From Coccinella septempunctata (Eukaryota; Arthropoda; Insecta; Coleoptera; Coccinellidae): a DNA stretch of 64,000 bases. Both the position numbers and the translations under genes were made by a program. The stretch is taken from assembly GCF_907165205.1 (NCBI RefSeq), contig NC_058195.1:6510001-6574000 (forward strand), read 5' to 3'. Shown here in pieces: positions 22,551 to 35,330 of the stretch. Numbering within the stretch: position 1 is the first letter of the stretch; every line of letters begins with the position of its first letter. The notes under the pieces were generated by a model. That model was given only the letters and a program-made list of their open reading frames with translations. It did not search any database and had not been told where the DNA came from.

Positions 22551-25500
22551 CTAAAACAAACAAAAATATATAAGAATATGAATAAAAAACAAAACTATAG
22601 TTGTTAGCTGTTACAGATCAAATATGTAACGCCAGATGAGGGGTTACACTAGTGACATTTTACAATAAGAACACCGAGGAATAAAATTGAATAAGGAAAT
22701 AGGTACCAGGTGTTCATATTTAAAAAAAAACAGAACCTAGCTTTTTGGCCACCTGGTTTTTTCTCATTTCAATTATGGATTCATCGAGTATCATTGCAAA
22801 AATTGCATAATAAGGGCGTCCTCCACGCAATATCCCAGATGAAAATACATGACCCAATTGAAAAAGATCCTAGACCTGCAATGACTCGAAAATAATGCAG
22901 AATGTCCCTGCCCTAGATGAATATTTGAATATAGAAAAGTCGAATGGACTTTAGAATAGAATTCGAATTAAAAATCGGCATATTCAAGTACATTTTCGAT
23001 TGTTCAAGTAATGACTGATGATTTGGAGTACTTTACGTCTATGGAATTCATCATTGAATATTCAGATTTGAAATCACAACAATTTTTAAGCCTTTTTCAT
23101 AGTTCTTGTATATGAATATCTATGTAAAGGTGATTAGTATCTCATATTCACAATAAATTTTGTCTGATTAGTTATACGGAGTTGTTGAAAAATGAAAATT
23201 TTACCTCTTCAGTCCAAACTGAAAATAATAAACAGCGATCGCAAATATTTACTATCAGATCTAGGAAATATGCGAACTCACTTCAACAAAACTGTAACAT
23301 TTCCCGCAACTCTGCTATCAGAAAACTGCTTTGTTCTGACCAGCATTCGAATTAAGTAGGCCTAGGTAAATTATATCCTGACTGGAAGTAGATAAGACAA
23401 GACCTAATTTGTCGGTTTTCTACTACAATCACCACTTCCGATAACTATACTACTGCTACTTAGATATTTTAATGTATATCGCTGTTATATAGTGCAATTA
23501 ATCTTAACAATTCTGTTTCAATTTAATTTTTCATAACCGAAGGTCGTATAAAATTTATGGGAGGATTTTTAGATGTAGACGTTTCAGGAGAAAGAAGGTA
23601 CAAAATGGTTGTAGATATATTTTGTAACCTCCAAACAATTGGGCTGCTTGTCCTAAACCTACGCCTCAGTCGTTTCCGCCAGATTTTAATAAAATAGATA
23701 TTCCCAGTTTAACATACCTTATAGCATATGCAAAATATATTTATTCCGAAAAAATTGGTTTGAATTGAATCTGTCTCACAGTAGAATTAATTCTCACTTG
23801 TTCTTCTTCATAACTTGGTTCTGTAGTAACCGAACTATTGCATTGTTGTGGATTGTTCATAACTCATACGATTTTGAAATAACAGCCAGGAATATAGCTT
23901 GAAAGGTGATAAAAATCACACGAAAGTACTATTTGTAATTACAGGTTCATAATGTAACAATGTTAGTAGTGGAACAGTTGTTTTTGTTTGCTAATATTGG
24001 AAGCAGGAGTTATTGTTTATTCTACAGGAAATGCAGAAATTGAACTTGCATAGTTGCTTAAGTATTACAAATGTATCAATCCGAAAGTTGGGTAAGATCG
24101 TTGATGTTTTTGTTGTATTTCACCGCTGTTTATTTTGCAGGGTGAATTTTCTGACCAAAATCCATTTCAAAGTTTTTTTACACGTATTCTTCAAATATAA
24201 GCTCCAATCAAGCTTCATAATGAAGGAGAATTTTTGACAATATACGGGTGTAAATGAATGGTTGGGAAAAAATTTAAGGGGTGATTCCTTGTCAAAAATA
24301 TATAGTGTGGGTCTCTCATATTTTTTTCAGCAACCCTAAATATATGGCGAGAAAAAAGCAATTTTCGATTGAGAAGGCATCAACCAAAACAATTTTTGTC
24401 CAACTATTTTCGTTCAATTTCTCGTTCATACGAATATCAAATATTATTCGCTCTACATCTAAAAATAGAAATGTTACGCTTATAAACGCACTTAATTGGA
24501 AAATGAGAGGGAGTCCTTAGCATAAATAAACAGGCACTCTTCAGTTCGAAATAACCGCATTCTAAAACTAATCGCGTACGTTGAAAACTGTATATGCTGT
24601 CGGATTCAATAACCACTCACCTACGTGATATTTTCCCTATCGAATTAAAATCCGCCACTGTAACGGTGGGCAAATTTAGGTTAAGTCGCGCAATTGTTCA
24701 GAGGATAATCTATCTTTTAACTTTTTCTTCGCATTCGCAACTTCGCACTCTAACCTCCACTACCACTGAAGTAGCGACTGTTCGGGATAGATGCAGGAGG
24801 CAATATTAGAACAATAAAGAAAGGTGTGTGCCTGAAGCGGCCACAGGGACGTATTGAGCCCAGCATGGAGATGTTTAAAAATAGAACAACGGTTTGGTGG
24901 GGTGGAATTAAGATTCACCGGATCTATTTCCACAGGAAAAATCCCGAAATGAAAGATTGTGGAGTTAGAGTTCAATCTATAATTTTTGCTCGACTGGTGA
25001 AGCATATAAAGCCAGCGTAATTTTAGGCTCCTAGAAAATCCAATGGGTATTCACTAATGTAGATCGATTGTAATTCGAATTTCCCTCTTTACCTCACTTA
25101 TTAATTCGAAATTACATTGACTCTAACATGAGTTGTTGAGTCACTGTATTCCAAAGACATAGGGAGAGTCTCTATCATATATCTATTATATAATAGATAT
25201 ATGGTCTTTATATCTATGCTGTTTTCAAAATTTGATGGCAGCGACAAAGTGGTGACAGTCCGAACTAAAGTAATCTATGACTGAGCAATCGAGGGTAGAG
25301 CACTCCATAGAGTGTGCAATACCGGCATGAAAATGTCTACTCTGTAGAAAGAGACAAAGGTATGACGCTGCCAAGAAGGTATTGCTATGTTATGGCCGCA
25401 TGTTCGGTTGTCTCTTTCACATTTTTCTGCCATATTTACTGTAGAGCTGAATGGGTAATGATTAGTCCATTCTCTATGTCTATGGTCTTTATGTGTTCTG

Positions 25501-26003
25501 TGGTGATATCATTTTAAAGGGATGAGAGCACAGACTACATGCAAGAGACTTACTACAAGTCGCAGAACACAAATAAGCTACAAGCTAACAGCATAGAGAA
25601 ATATCTCTGGTTAACAGCTATTGTTTTGTGTTCTGTGGCTAACAGTTCCTCTTTGCTAAAGGTGTGAATGAAAATTTTCTTTCAAATTATCAAATATATC
25701 CTATTTTCGCCTGTTGTTTGGACTTCTATTGAGCGTTTTAGCTGTAACTGGTTTCGCTCGTCTTAAAGTGACATTACCAGATGAACGATCTGAACCTGAA
25801 GTGTGAGTATTCAAAGCCGGTTCTGAACCAGCTAACAAACAAAATAGTTATTCGATCCCAACAGTTAAATATTCTAAACTTAATCTGGCAGCATTTCCCA
25901 AAAACTAAGAGATGCTTCTAACACAGTACACCAATTTCATAGTGATAAAAAAATGTAGGATTCATCGGTGAAATTGAAACAGAATAACAAGCCATAGAAT
26001 ACA
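22551..26003. other. Intergenic or intronic, no coding exon confirmed
   Basis: About 3.4 kb of AT-rich DNA. It may contain upstream exons of the minus-strand gene that ends at 22375, but none could be supported. A perfect 28 base palindrome lies at 25176-25203. The stretch 25,100-25,640 is full of TCTATG/CATAGA words and GTGTTCTGTGG. Plus-strand hydrophobic codons near 25,690-25,800 lack a usable start codon. Confidence 0.4.
25176..25203. repeat. Perfect 28 bp palindrome
   Basis: CATATATCTATTAT is followed directly by its reverse complement with no spacer. Flanking DNA carries repeated TCTAT and CATAG words. Confidence 0.8.
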
Positions 26004-26009
26004 TTTATT
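26004..26009 (-). terminator. Polyadenylation signal of cytidine deaminase gene
   Basis: TTTATT on the plus strand reads AATAAA on the minus strand, 65 bases past the stop codon at 26074. Confidence 0.6.
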
Positions 26010-26073
26010 GAACTATAAGTATAATTAATGATAATTAATACAATTCATTACCAATAATACCTTCAAGGACAAT

Positions 26074-26586
26074 TCAAAATGAATAATCTTCACAAACCTC
26101 AAACTGCAAGGGCAAGATATTTCCTAAAGTAGTAACTAGTACTTCATTCAATTCAGGTTTGGAAATGTAAAGATCTACTTCCCCAAATTCGCTCATGAAT
26201 TGCCTACAGCCACCACAAGGTGTGGTGAACCCCTTCTCTTGGCTAGCTACTACTGCAACAGCTTTAAATTTTCTCCTTCCAGAACATATTGCAGTTCCAA
26301 AAGCTGTTTTTTCAGCACACTGACCCACAGGAAATGATGCATTCTCTATATTGCATCCCTTATAGATTGTTCCATCTTCTGCTAGGACAGCAGCACCAAC
26401 TTGGAATTTACTATAAGGCGAATAAGAGGTCAGCCGCGCTTCTACAGCCTCTCTGAGAAGGTTTTGAATATCACTCCCTACAAAAAGCAATTGTCAATAT
26501 AACTGAAACCATATCACTGGGAAGTTTTTACCCAAATTTCCCAGTTTCTGAATCCTGCAGATTTTGTGGTCTTTATTGGTAGCCAT
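26074..26586 (-). CDS. CDA: Cytidine deaminase, two exons
   Basis: Exon 1 is 26586-26532 (55 bases) and exon 2 is 26477-26074 (404 bases). They join through a split Gly codon to give 152 aa, a normal length for tetrameric cytidine deaminase. The enzyme deaminates cytidine and deoxycytidine to uridine and deoxyuridine in pyrimidine salvage, in the cytosol. The zinc site is complete: Cys72-Ala73-Glu74 (Cys ligand and catalytic Glu) and Pro105-Cys106-Gly-Gly-Cys109 (two Cys ligands). The substrate motif GCNIENAS lies at 59-66, and YSPYSKFQVGAA at 37-48. Most homologs have CAER; here it is CAEK, a mild change. The start is the ATG at 26586, because the longer frame reading through the intron (to 26490) lacks the N-terminal helix. 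It is head to head with the KIAA0319-like secreted gene, with 550 bases between the two ATGs. Confidence 0.93.
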
Positions 26587-27136
26587 TGGAAATAAAAATG
26601 TTCTCTAGCTCATACGAATCAATAACTAATTCCGACTGTCTCAAGTAGTTACCTTGGACTTGAAATGAAATATAATTATATCCATTTTAGGCCTCTTGAA
26701 TGCTTGATAAAATCCCTTATCTCCATTCATTACGTTGAAGGTATGAATGATAAAAACAAAAAAAAGCTTAGATAATCCAGAAGATTTTAGCAATTCCAAA
26801 AATGCAATGCAAAAATGTTTGCGAATTGATTACTAGAAATCTTGACGTTTACATTTTGTGACGTGTTGACATAGGACGTGTAATCAGTGAGTCATAGAAT
26901 ATTATATACGAATTTGTATCAGAGATTATATTATGGTAATGTTATCAAGGATTAACTCCTATAGAGTATGGAGAGTAAGACAAGGCTCATATACGTTCAT
27001 AAACACGCCTCTCATAATCTCGGTAGGAATTGAAGAAAAATGCATAAGGCCAAGACCTATTTGATATCGATTATTATTTCAACCCGCATCAGAATAAACA
27101 GATACACTTCTGTTTGTTTCGCGATACCGATTCAAG
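26587..27136. promoter_or_regulatory. Divergent intergenic region between CDA and KIAA0319-like gene 1
   Basis: Only 550 bases separate two oppositely oriented start codons, so the promoters of both genes should lie here. No canonical TATA box at a convincing distance was seen for either gene. The region is AT-rich, with a poly-A run near 26758-26765. Confidence 0.5.
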
Positions 27137-28515
27137 ATGATTATAGCATATAAGAAATTGGTGTGTTTTTTATTGTTGTTGAATACTGCGTATTGTTTAG
27201 AAAACAGGGGCGCTTCTTGTCCGCAGATGTATGAACGCACTTTTCAAGGATATTTACCGAAAGGACATAAAACGGCAGGTAACTTGAGATAAACTTTCAA
27301 TTCTTTTTGAAATTGTCTATTGATTCAGGTAGCTACTTTTATATCGAGGGCATCACAGATGTGGAAAATTGTATCACGAAATGTTGTGAAAATAGTACGT
27401 GTAATGCTGCTCTAATGCTCAATGATAAATGTTACACAGTCGATTGCGATTCAAATGAAAAGTGTATACCTATTCTACACCATAATGAAAACTTTAGAGA
27501 CAACGTGACAATGATTCTGGTAAAACCAGAAGAAAAAAATGAAAATTGGTCGAACATACTGAAATCTCAAGGTAATTATTTGTTTTTTGAGAGAGGGGTA
27601 TTAGTTTGTTTTACATTATTGTTTTCTTATACAGAGGAGGATGTGAATTGGAAAAATTCTTGTCCCAAACTGTATGAATTCACATATAGAGGGTATTTGC
27701 CAAGAGGAAATATATCTGCAGGTAGATATAATATTCTTTTTCGCTTTGATATTTTGCTAATCTGCAGTATTGAATTGTAGGCAACTATTCATATATAAAA
27801 GAAAAAACAGATTTACGAAATTGTGTTCTTAATTGTTGTGACAATGATAACTGCAATGTTGCAATTCTGCATTCTCATAAATGCTACCATGTGGAATGTA
27901 AATCTAGCAGACTATGTGTTCCATCACTTTACCACAATACTACCATCAGAAAATCTCTTTATATGGTGCTAGTTAAACCTGTTAAGCGCAATGATAAATG
28001 GAAGGATGTTTTGAGAACTTTCAAGGGTAATAGAGAAAAATTAAACGGTATTCAACCCATATCAGTAATCAGGTCATTTGAAAATTTACAGACACAACGG
28101 ATGAGAATAGTGAAGAATTATTGCCTGAAATCTCTTCCACTGAAGAAACTACAATTCATCCTGTAAGTTGTCATCCTTTAAGTGAAGATAATTTGAATTA
28201 CTATTGAGAATATTCCAGACATTATCTTCGCCCGAAATTGATAGAAGAAATTTCAGTATAACCCTGAGACTACCTAAGTTTCACACCGAAGGGGGGGAAT
28301 CTAAAAAAAAAATAGGTTACACATGGAAACAAGAAGAAGGTCCAACAACATTGGAATTTCATCAGACAAACGAAACAGAGTTTGAAATTAAAAAACTGAT
28401 CTTTGGAAGCTATCTCATCAAATTGACTGTTGAAGATATACCTAAGGTCAAAAAAGACGAGAGCGAAAACAGTTCAAATAAAAGTGAACCAATGAATACA
28501 ACAGAGCAATTTTGA
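27137..28515 (+). CDS. Secreted KIAA0319-like protein with two MANSC modules
   Basis: Exons 27137-27278, 27329-27571, 27635-27721, 27781-28026, 28092-28162 and 28219-28515 join in frame to 361 aa. The protein has a signal peptide (1-20), a MANSC-type Cys-rich module (about 28-128), a second MANSC-type module (about 129-239), an acidic linker (240-263) and one PKD-like beta-sandwich (264-350) with the YTWKQEEGPTTLEF core. It then ends in a polar tail with no membrane segment. Each MANSC module is split by a phase 1 intron at the same place (after the GN/GH...AG motif). The two exon pairs are bounded by phase 1 introns, as expected for exon duplication. The neighbour 0.6 kb downstream in the same orientation is a full-length KIAA0319-like receptor, and this gene is clearly its short paralog. 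Function unknown; a soluble ligand-binding or decoy role is inference. Confidence 0.85.
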
Positions 28516-28566
28516 ATAAATTTTATACATTATGTGCCTGGTGTATATTGTTGAGTTTTTGGAAGC

Positions 28567-28572
28567 AATAAA
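28567..28572 (+). terminator. Polyadenylation signal of KIAA0319-like gene 1
   Basis: AATAAA lies 52 bases after the stop codon. It supports termination of the short gene before the downstream paralog, rather than one long fused gene. Confidence 0.65.
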
Positions 28573-29138
28573 GATTATCATAGCCCTGTTTTTGAAAAAT
28601 TACATTACAATACAGTGACCATAGGCTACTAGAACGAAACAGACCGGAAGATTGCTATAAAATGCGTCGTTGCCTTTAAAAATTCCTCCGGAAAATGTGA
28701 TACAAACCGTGAAGTATCTGCGTTTTTCAGTTTTTCCTTTGATTGGGCAGTTTTATCCATGCTTAAAATGAAAATATATGTTAAAATTACGAAAATTGAT
28801 CGAAAACTGTTGAAGTTGCTAGATTATCTATGGTTGCTACCCGTATGCTCCGTGTCACTCCAGAGGTAACAATGGCAACGTCCGGCTTATTTCATTCTAG
28901 TAGGCTGACAGATTTCTGTCTGTCATAGACACCTGTCACTTTGATCTGTCTTGTGACAAATTCTGTTTAATATTTACAAAAATATCTTATAAAATACTTG
29001 GGAAACAGTTTTTATTTATACAAATGAAATGGAAACATCGAGAAACTTCTCGTGAATTTACCAACAAGGAAATATAATTTATAAATTTTATTGGTTAACT
29101 TTCGAAGTCACTTCTGATCTCTTGCTAGCTTTGAATAA
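28573..29138. other. Spacer between tandem KIAA0319-like genes
   Basis: No exon was recognised. It holds the presumed promoter of the second gene. A GACAGATTTCTGTCTGTC inverted repeat near 28908-28926 was noted. Confidence 0.45.
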
Positions 29139-32100
29139 ATGACGAAAATGTTCGTTTCAATTGAACGAATATCATTTTTTCTCTTCATGCTTTGTGGAGC
29201 CAGCCTCAGTTTGGACAACTGGAGGCTGAATTGTCCAAAGCTGTTTGAACATACCTTTAAAGGGTATATTCCACGAGGCAATCTTTCATCTGGTATGAGA
29301 ACCCTGCTTTTAAGTAGCCTCAGTATTATAGAATATAACATTTTCAGGAACATTCACCCTTAAAGAAGGTGTTACTGATTTAAAGCCCTGTGTTTTGAAA
29401 TGCTGTGATGATGACAAGTGTAATGTGGCTTTCATGAATAACAAAAAATGTTATCATATCACTTGTATATCTAATGACTTATGCCTACCCACATTGCATT
29501 CAGATCCAGAGATTGGCAAAAACATTTATATGATTTTAGTAAAACCAGTTGATGAGGATGACAGCTGGGAAGAGATTTTGACCTCCCAAGGTTAGAATAA
29601 ATGGTCTTAAGTAATTTCTTCTGAGTGTTTGATATTTGTAGATTCTCAGGATGAAAAAAGTAGTAGTATTTTGAAACCTGTCAACAGAAAAAAGTTGCAA
29701 GAAGCTTATAAGGACTTCATGGTTGAGGAGCAGTATGGTAATCCTTATGAGTGTGAAGTGGGCGATGAATCTTGCCTTGAAAATGAAATCTGTGTTCCTA
29801 CTAAGAAGAGATCCTTGCTAGGTATAATGAGGTCTTAAAGTTAGATAATATATAATATGTTATGCTTTTAGGAACATGTGAATGCAAACCAGACTATGTA
29901 CGAAACTCCCAAGGTACTTGTGTACCTACACCACCACTCAGTTTTAAAGATAACTCAATTTCTGATATGTTGACTGAAAGAATTCTTCAAGTCACAACAA
30001 ACAGAACAGTTCCAGTCACTAGGAAACAATTGCTTGTTTCTGCCGAGTCAAAACAAGTCAAGTTGCCAGAGAACGAGGTTACTTTGATAGCTAAGGTAAC
30101 ACCAGAAGAAGCGGAGGAAAAATATCAGTTTGAATGGACTTCATTACAACAGCCTCAAGGTAGTACTGCAGTTAAACATCAGAACGGTGGTAAATTGCAG
30201 TTGAGTAAGCTTTCTGAAGGATTATATATGTTTAAGGTAAGATAACATTAGGGTGTTTCATAATTGATCACTGGTGACTGATTAGATTCTAATGATTCAT
30301 TGAAATATTTATAAAAATTTAGGTTAGTGCCTCCACCACTTCATCATATGGTGACACTTTTGTCAATGTGACAGTGTTACCACCATCCAGAATAAATAAA
30401 CCCCCAGAAGTTGTCATAACCCCTGCCAATCAAACCATCAAACAACCAAATGCTGCAGCAGTTTTAGATGCGTCATCTTCCAAAGATGACGATGGCATTA
30501 TTTCTTGGCATTGGGAATTGCAACAAGGCCCATTGGGTAAAACATATTGAAGAGTGTTTTGGGGTATCCTCATTATTTTCTTTGTCAGGTTATCAACCAC
30601 AACTCAGTGACAATCCAACGTTACAATTGAACGATCTGACCAAACCTGGGAACTACACATTTAAATTGACAGTTACAGATACTGACAAAGCCACAAGTTC
30701 CAGTCTGGCCAATATAACAGTGCTTAAAAGCAATGACTATCCTCCAGAAGCTAATGCAGGTATTGGTTTTCAGTTCATTGGCAACCCTGATTCATTTAAC
30801 CAAATTATTGATATTAATTTTAGGGGAGGATAAAATTATTTATTTACCGCACAATGCTATAACCTTGAACGGTAATCTGAGTACAGATGATCATAATATA
30901 ACCACTTGGGAATGGATAAAGAGTCCGGATGATGCTCAAAAGGCTGTAGACATGCAGGATACTAGGACACCTTACTTGCAATTATCGAATTTGGAGGAAG
31001 GAATGTATACGTTTACTTTGAAAGTGACGGATAGTGCGGGGCAAAGCAGTACGGCTCAGGTAGGCACTTTGATTTGTGATGAATATTTGAGTGATTCAAA
31101 GTTTCGAAGGTTCATGTTTTCGTCAAACCCCCGACAAATAAGCCCCCTACAGCCGAGGCCGGATCGAATATAACTATGAGTTTACCTCAAACATGGGCTG
31201 TGGTAGATGGAAGGAACAGCTCCGATGACAATAAAATCGTATCTTTCAAGTGGGAACAGATCGAGGGTCCTTCGAAAGTCGAATTTCATCCAAACAATGA
31301 AAGTATTTCTAATGTCACTGGATTGACGAAAGGAACATATACGATCAAATTGAGCGTTACGGATGACAACAATAACGTTGCAAGTGATATTGTTTATATC
31401 ATAGTCAATCAAAGTGAGTTTCAGCGATTGATTCATTGTTGATTGATGCAAATGATATTTTATTCCTCAGACAAAAACCAGAAACCTACAGCCGATGCAG
31501 GTCCCGACCTCGAGATCGACCTGCCTAGAAATGTTATTTATGTAAACGGTAGTGCTTCGAAAGACGATTGGGCCATAGTGAAATGGAAATGGATAAGGGA
31601 CGAAAAATCCCTCGCCCTAGGAAATATTGCTGAGAATTCGGACGAGAGCCCTGTGCTCATCATATCCGATCTGTCAGTAGGAAAGTACATTTTCAATTTG
31701 ACAGTTTACGACGAACAGGGATTAAGCGATACGGATTCAGTTACGATCAACGTTAAACACGATCCGAAACTTTTTTATCTGATCGAGAGTACCATCGACG
31801 TCTACGCCAATTATTTGACGGAAGCTCAATACGCCATTCTCAAGGGAAAATTGGCGCTGTTGGTGTCAAACGAACAGAAAATGATTGTAAGTATGAGGCT
31901 TCGAATGAGGGTAAACCTTACATCGTTTTCATCACTTTCGCAGTTCCGAAATGTACAGACGGAGAGAGGTGAAGGACTGGCCAAGATCACGTTCTATGTG
32001 GAAGACCAGAACGGTAAAACTGTGCCAGCAAACGACGTAGTCAGACGACTCCGTCGAAAATTAAACCTAGACTCCAGTTTGCTTGGTTTTACGGTTGCGA

Positions 32101-32759
32101 AACTGCAGACAGCGGTTTGTCAGAACAACTGTTCAGGACATGGAGTATGTGTGGAAACAACGAGAATGTGCAAATGTGAAGCCTTTTGGATGCAGGTTCG
32201 TAAAAAGAAATTTGGAAACATCTGACAACATTGAAAATCAGTTTTACCATCATTCTAACTCATGACATTTTGACAAATGAAAAAGTGTTGCCAACGTTCT
32301 ATCTATGGTCTTGTCAAAAACATTTTGTTTTTATTTGTAGAACCTGTTCAAGGTCTATTTTAATCCTGGGCAGGATTCAGATTGCAGTTGGAGTATTCTG
32401 TATGTCGTTCTAGCAGTGCTATCCTCGCTTGTTCTTTTAACTGGCGTATTTTGGGGAATTATTCTTTTATGCTGCAATTTATGCAAGAGACAAAAGGGCG
32501 CGACCAAGCCTACCAACTACAAATTGATTGAAAATTCTGATGATATTCCGCCATGTAAGTGTTAAAGTGGAAATATCTCGGTGAAAAACTAACTTTCCAA
32601 GTTTCAGTTTCAAGAAAAGCTGCTCTTTCCGACAGCGATACAGACTCTGACGTAGTTTTTGAGTCTAGAGTTAAGCCAGGTAAATTTTCGGAATCTAGAA
32701 ACGGTCATAAGCATACTCGTAATGGCTTTTCAAGAATGGGAAGAAGAATGAAGATTTAG
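29139..32759 (+). CDS. KIAA0319L: KIAA0319-like PKD-domain receptor (dyslexia-associated family), twelve exons
   Basis: Exons 29139-29292, 29348-29590, 29642-29821, 29872-30236, 30323-30536, 30589-30759, 30824-31059, 31110-31413, 31471-31886, 31944-32195, 32341-32554 and 32608-32759 join to 966 aa (human KIAA0319L about 1050). Order: signal peptide (1-25), MANSC module (30-130), EGF-like Cys cluster (~165-205), five PKD repeats (~235-760) with (A/V)xDxxxSxDDxxI...WxW cores, a second EGF-like cluster (CQNNCSGHGVC, ~815-840), one membrane span (864-889) and a cytoplasmic tail. The tail holds YKLI (905-908), a YxxPhi endocytic signal as described for this family, and an acidic SDSDTDSD patch. 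It is a type I membrane glycoprotein with many N-x-T/S sites. In mammals the family functions in neuronal migration and axon biology and in trafficking between the surface and the trans-Golgi; KIAA0319L also serves as the AAV receptor. Confidence 0.93.
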
Positions 32760-33300
32760 GGTACATTCTAGCTCACTTTAGATGTTTTGTTCATTCGAGT
32801 GCCTAATAATCGATGGAAATTGGGTATATGGATGTCCCATGAGGAAACATTGAAAAGCGTAATTTTAATATGTAATATTTTCAAGACACTTTATTTTATA
32901 CAATTCTTTTGAAATGGGACATCTACAACTTAGGTATTCGATAGATTTAGTTGGTTTGTTACCTGAACATGAAAAAAATTATATGAGGGTAATGTACCAT
33001 CCAAATCTGATTTGACTCTGAAATGTATTACGCAAGTATTTTATCTGTATATAATATTTAGTGATTCGCATTCCTCTTTTACTACTTTTCTATATTCTTA
33101 TTCATATTTTGAGTAAAATTGTTCATTCAAAAATGTGGTGATATTTTTCCAGTGGTGCTTTTTATATTTGGTTTTTGGATTTGAAATACTTTATTAATCT
33201 AGTCAGAAAATTGCTTAGAGGGTTTGCTTTTATTCTTGTGCTGCAAATTTTTCTATTGTTACCAGTGATAGATTCACGATTTTAGTTCCTTATAAGTGTA
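32760..33300. other. 3' flank of KIAA0319L homolog
   Basis: AT-rich DNA, presumably the 3' UTR and spacer. No canonical AATAAA was found close to the stop codon. Confidence 0.4.
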
Positions 33301-33590
33301 AAGCTACATTCACAATCAATTCACGGGCCGAAGTGCACTTCGACACGGAAGCTTAGCAGATGGCGTTCTCCGTTACCATTCACAATGAAATTCAAGACAA
33401 AATTTCTTGCAAGTTGCAAACTATCACTTCGGCAAGGAATTTCGTGCCGGCTATAGATGATGCTGAAGCTTATGTTTTGATCAGTTACATTTTTGATTCA
33501 TTTGAGTATTTGGTTCCAAGATTATTGCGAATGGTAAATTTCGTGCCGAAGTGCACTTCGGCCCGCGAATTGATTGTGAATGCGGCTTAA
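33301..33590. mobile_element. MITE, ~290 bp, long terminal inverted repeats
   Basis: Both ends carry CATTCACAATCAATTC, then a near-perfect CGGGCCGAAGTGCACTTCG, in inverted orientation (arms ~40 bases). The inner part of each arm contains the palindrome CGAAGTGCACTTCG. The 76-codon frame inside (33360-33590) is a by-product of the repeat. Family not assigned. Confidence 0.8.
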
Positions 33591-35140
33591 GTCGAGAATT
33601 ATCTAGAAATTGCGTTCATCGTCTGATCATCCCATTTTGTGGTTTACTCCATATATTCACTGCATCTCATACAATTGAAAACTAAGCTTTTTATCGTGAA
33701 GTATTGATAATAAAACAGTTTCGGTATTTTTTTTGTATCATTTCTTAAAGCGGACACTACTATCAAAGAGTAGCAACTCTTTGGTACCATCACAGCCCTC
33801 CACATATCTGCGATGAGAGAGAAGTTTGGCTGAAGGGGAAGGCCTAGAATTTCTAGAGCCTCTGAGGTTCTTGTATCCTGCTTGCAGGCAATTCGCGTAA
33901 TTTTATTGGTATAGGTTATATTTAGTTTTTGGTTTTTTGTTTTTAGTGCTTGATAGTTACCTAAATTGTGTGCTGAGACTGCTGAAGGCATAGACTTATG
34001 AATAATATATTATAAATAATGCATAAGTCTATGGCTGAGGAAAAAATGTCTATGAGTAAAGTAAATTGTATGCTGAAGAAAAAGTCTATGAGAGTGAAGT
34101 GAATCTGTTGCAGATGAAAAAAATTAAGAGAATTTTCATTTGGTAAAGTACCTATGCATATTTTAATTCGCTTTTACTTGTAGGATCGTTTTCATATCAT
34201 GCCTAATAAATGTTTTGTACCTATCTTTCGGAATCTTTAGAGAATGATTGTTAGGTTAATGTATTTTCCTTTTTCAAAAATTAAGATTAATCGTGGATCA
34301 GAGTCATTCCAAAAAAAAATACAATTCCGGTAAATACGCTGAATTTTGCCGAATTCATTTTGATACTGACGATATCGTGAAATTTTTTCATTCATTCATT
34401 CATTATTCTCTTTATGACCTATGACTGCTTGCCCCTTGCCCATTTGGCTCAAGTGGGTTGATGGAAGATTTTAAGCGATTGCTGCAGTTATCTTCACCTC
34501 CAGATTTCAATCAAAACAAATTTTATCCCTCTTTATCTAAACAATCACTATACAATTTTGACTTAACAAACGGCAACAACTGAGGGAGCTCCAAAATGGG
34601 AAGTGAGGAAAAGTAATCATCTCACCGTGACGACCATTTTGGAACTCGTGAAATTTTATCAAATTTAACAAGCCTATCGAATTTGGAGACAGTCGGATAT
34701 TGTGTAATATCTTTGGTCAGGATAGTCTCCAATGAAACATTTGTCTATGCCAATGAATGCAGTCCTTAAAAAAAAATCATCAAATACATCAAAAGATCAA
34801 AAACAGACTTCCTATGAATTAAAAGAACGTAGTATTGAATTGAAATTTTATGGCGGTAGGTACAGAGATATAGTATCTATATCTATATCTCTGGGTAGGT
34901 ATCGTGATAATTTATTGACACTATCAATCCAATTCTTTGACCAAGTAGGGCTTAGGATAGTGTCTTGTAGATATTTTATTAAATTTGAGAAATCCCATGT
35001 CCATTATTCGAGTAATAATTGAAATGTATTTGAAAATGGCGCTTCATGGTTCTGTGTCTATATGTTAGTATTCTGTGGCTGTGGTACTATCCACAGATTA
35101 TAGAGGTGGATTCATAGAACACTCTGTAATTTTTGTCTAT
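33591..35140. other. Intergenic with several short perfect hairpins
   Basis: Perfect stems are CAAAGAGT at 33764-33771 and its inverse at 33776-33783; CATAGACTTATG at 33989-34000 and its inverse at 34022-34033; and AGAGATATAG at 34864-34873 and its inverse at 34883-34892. TCTATG words are frequent around 34,020-34,100. No gene was recognised. Confidence 0.55.
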
Positions 35141-35330
35141 GATCCGGATCTATATTCTGTGGTCTACGATCCGGATCTATGTTCTCTGGTCTACGAACCG
35201 GATCTATGTTCTGTGGTCTACGATCCGGATCTATGTTCTGTGGTCTACGAACCGGATCTATGTTCTGTGGTCTACAATCCGGACCTATGTTCTGTGGTCT
35301 ACGATCCGGATCTATGTTCTGTGGTCTTCC
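35141..35330. repeat. 27 bp tandem repeat, about seven copies
   Basis: The unit begins GATCCGGATCTATGTTCTG and ends TGGTCTAC. It recurs seven times with few changes (CGATCC/CGAACC variants). Since 27 is divisible by 3, all three forward frames stay open and give artificial repeat peptides such as VVYDPDLCS. No start context or domain suggests a protein. Confidence 0.9.

Noticed and set aside
23240..23345. Short minus-strand ATG exon as first exon of the 22.4 kb gene
   Set aside because: Its donor leaves phase 2, while the terminal exon needs phase 1 for the membrane-segment frame.
25640..25805. Hydrophobic plus-strand stretch followed by a GTGTGAGT donor-like site
   Set aside because: No in-frame ATG (a stop lies just upstream), and the minus strand reads an equally plausible polar peptide; no way to choose.
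33360..33590. 76-codon frame in the 290 bp MITE
   Set aside because: It covers the MITE right arm and interior, with no domain.
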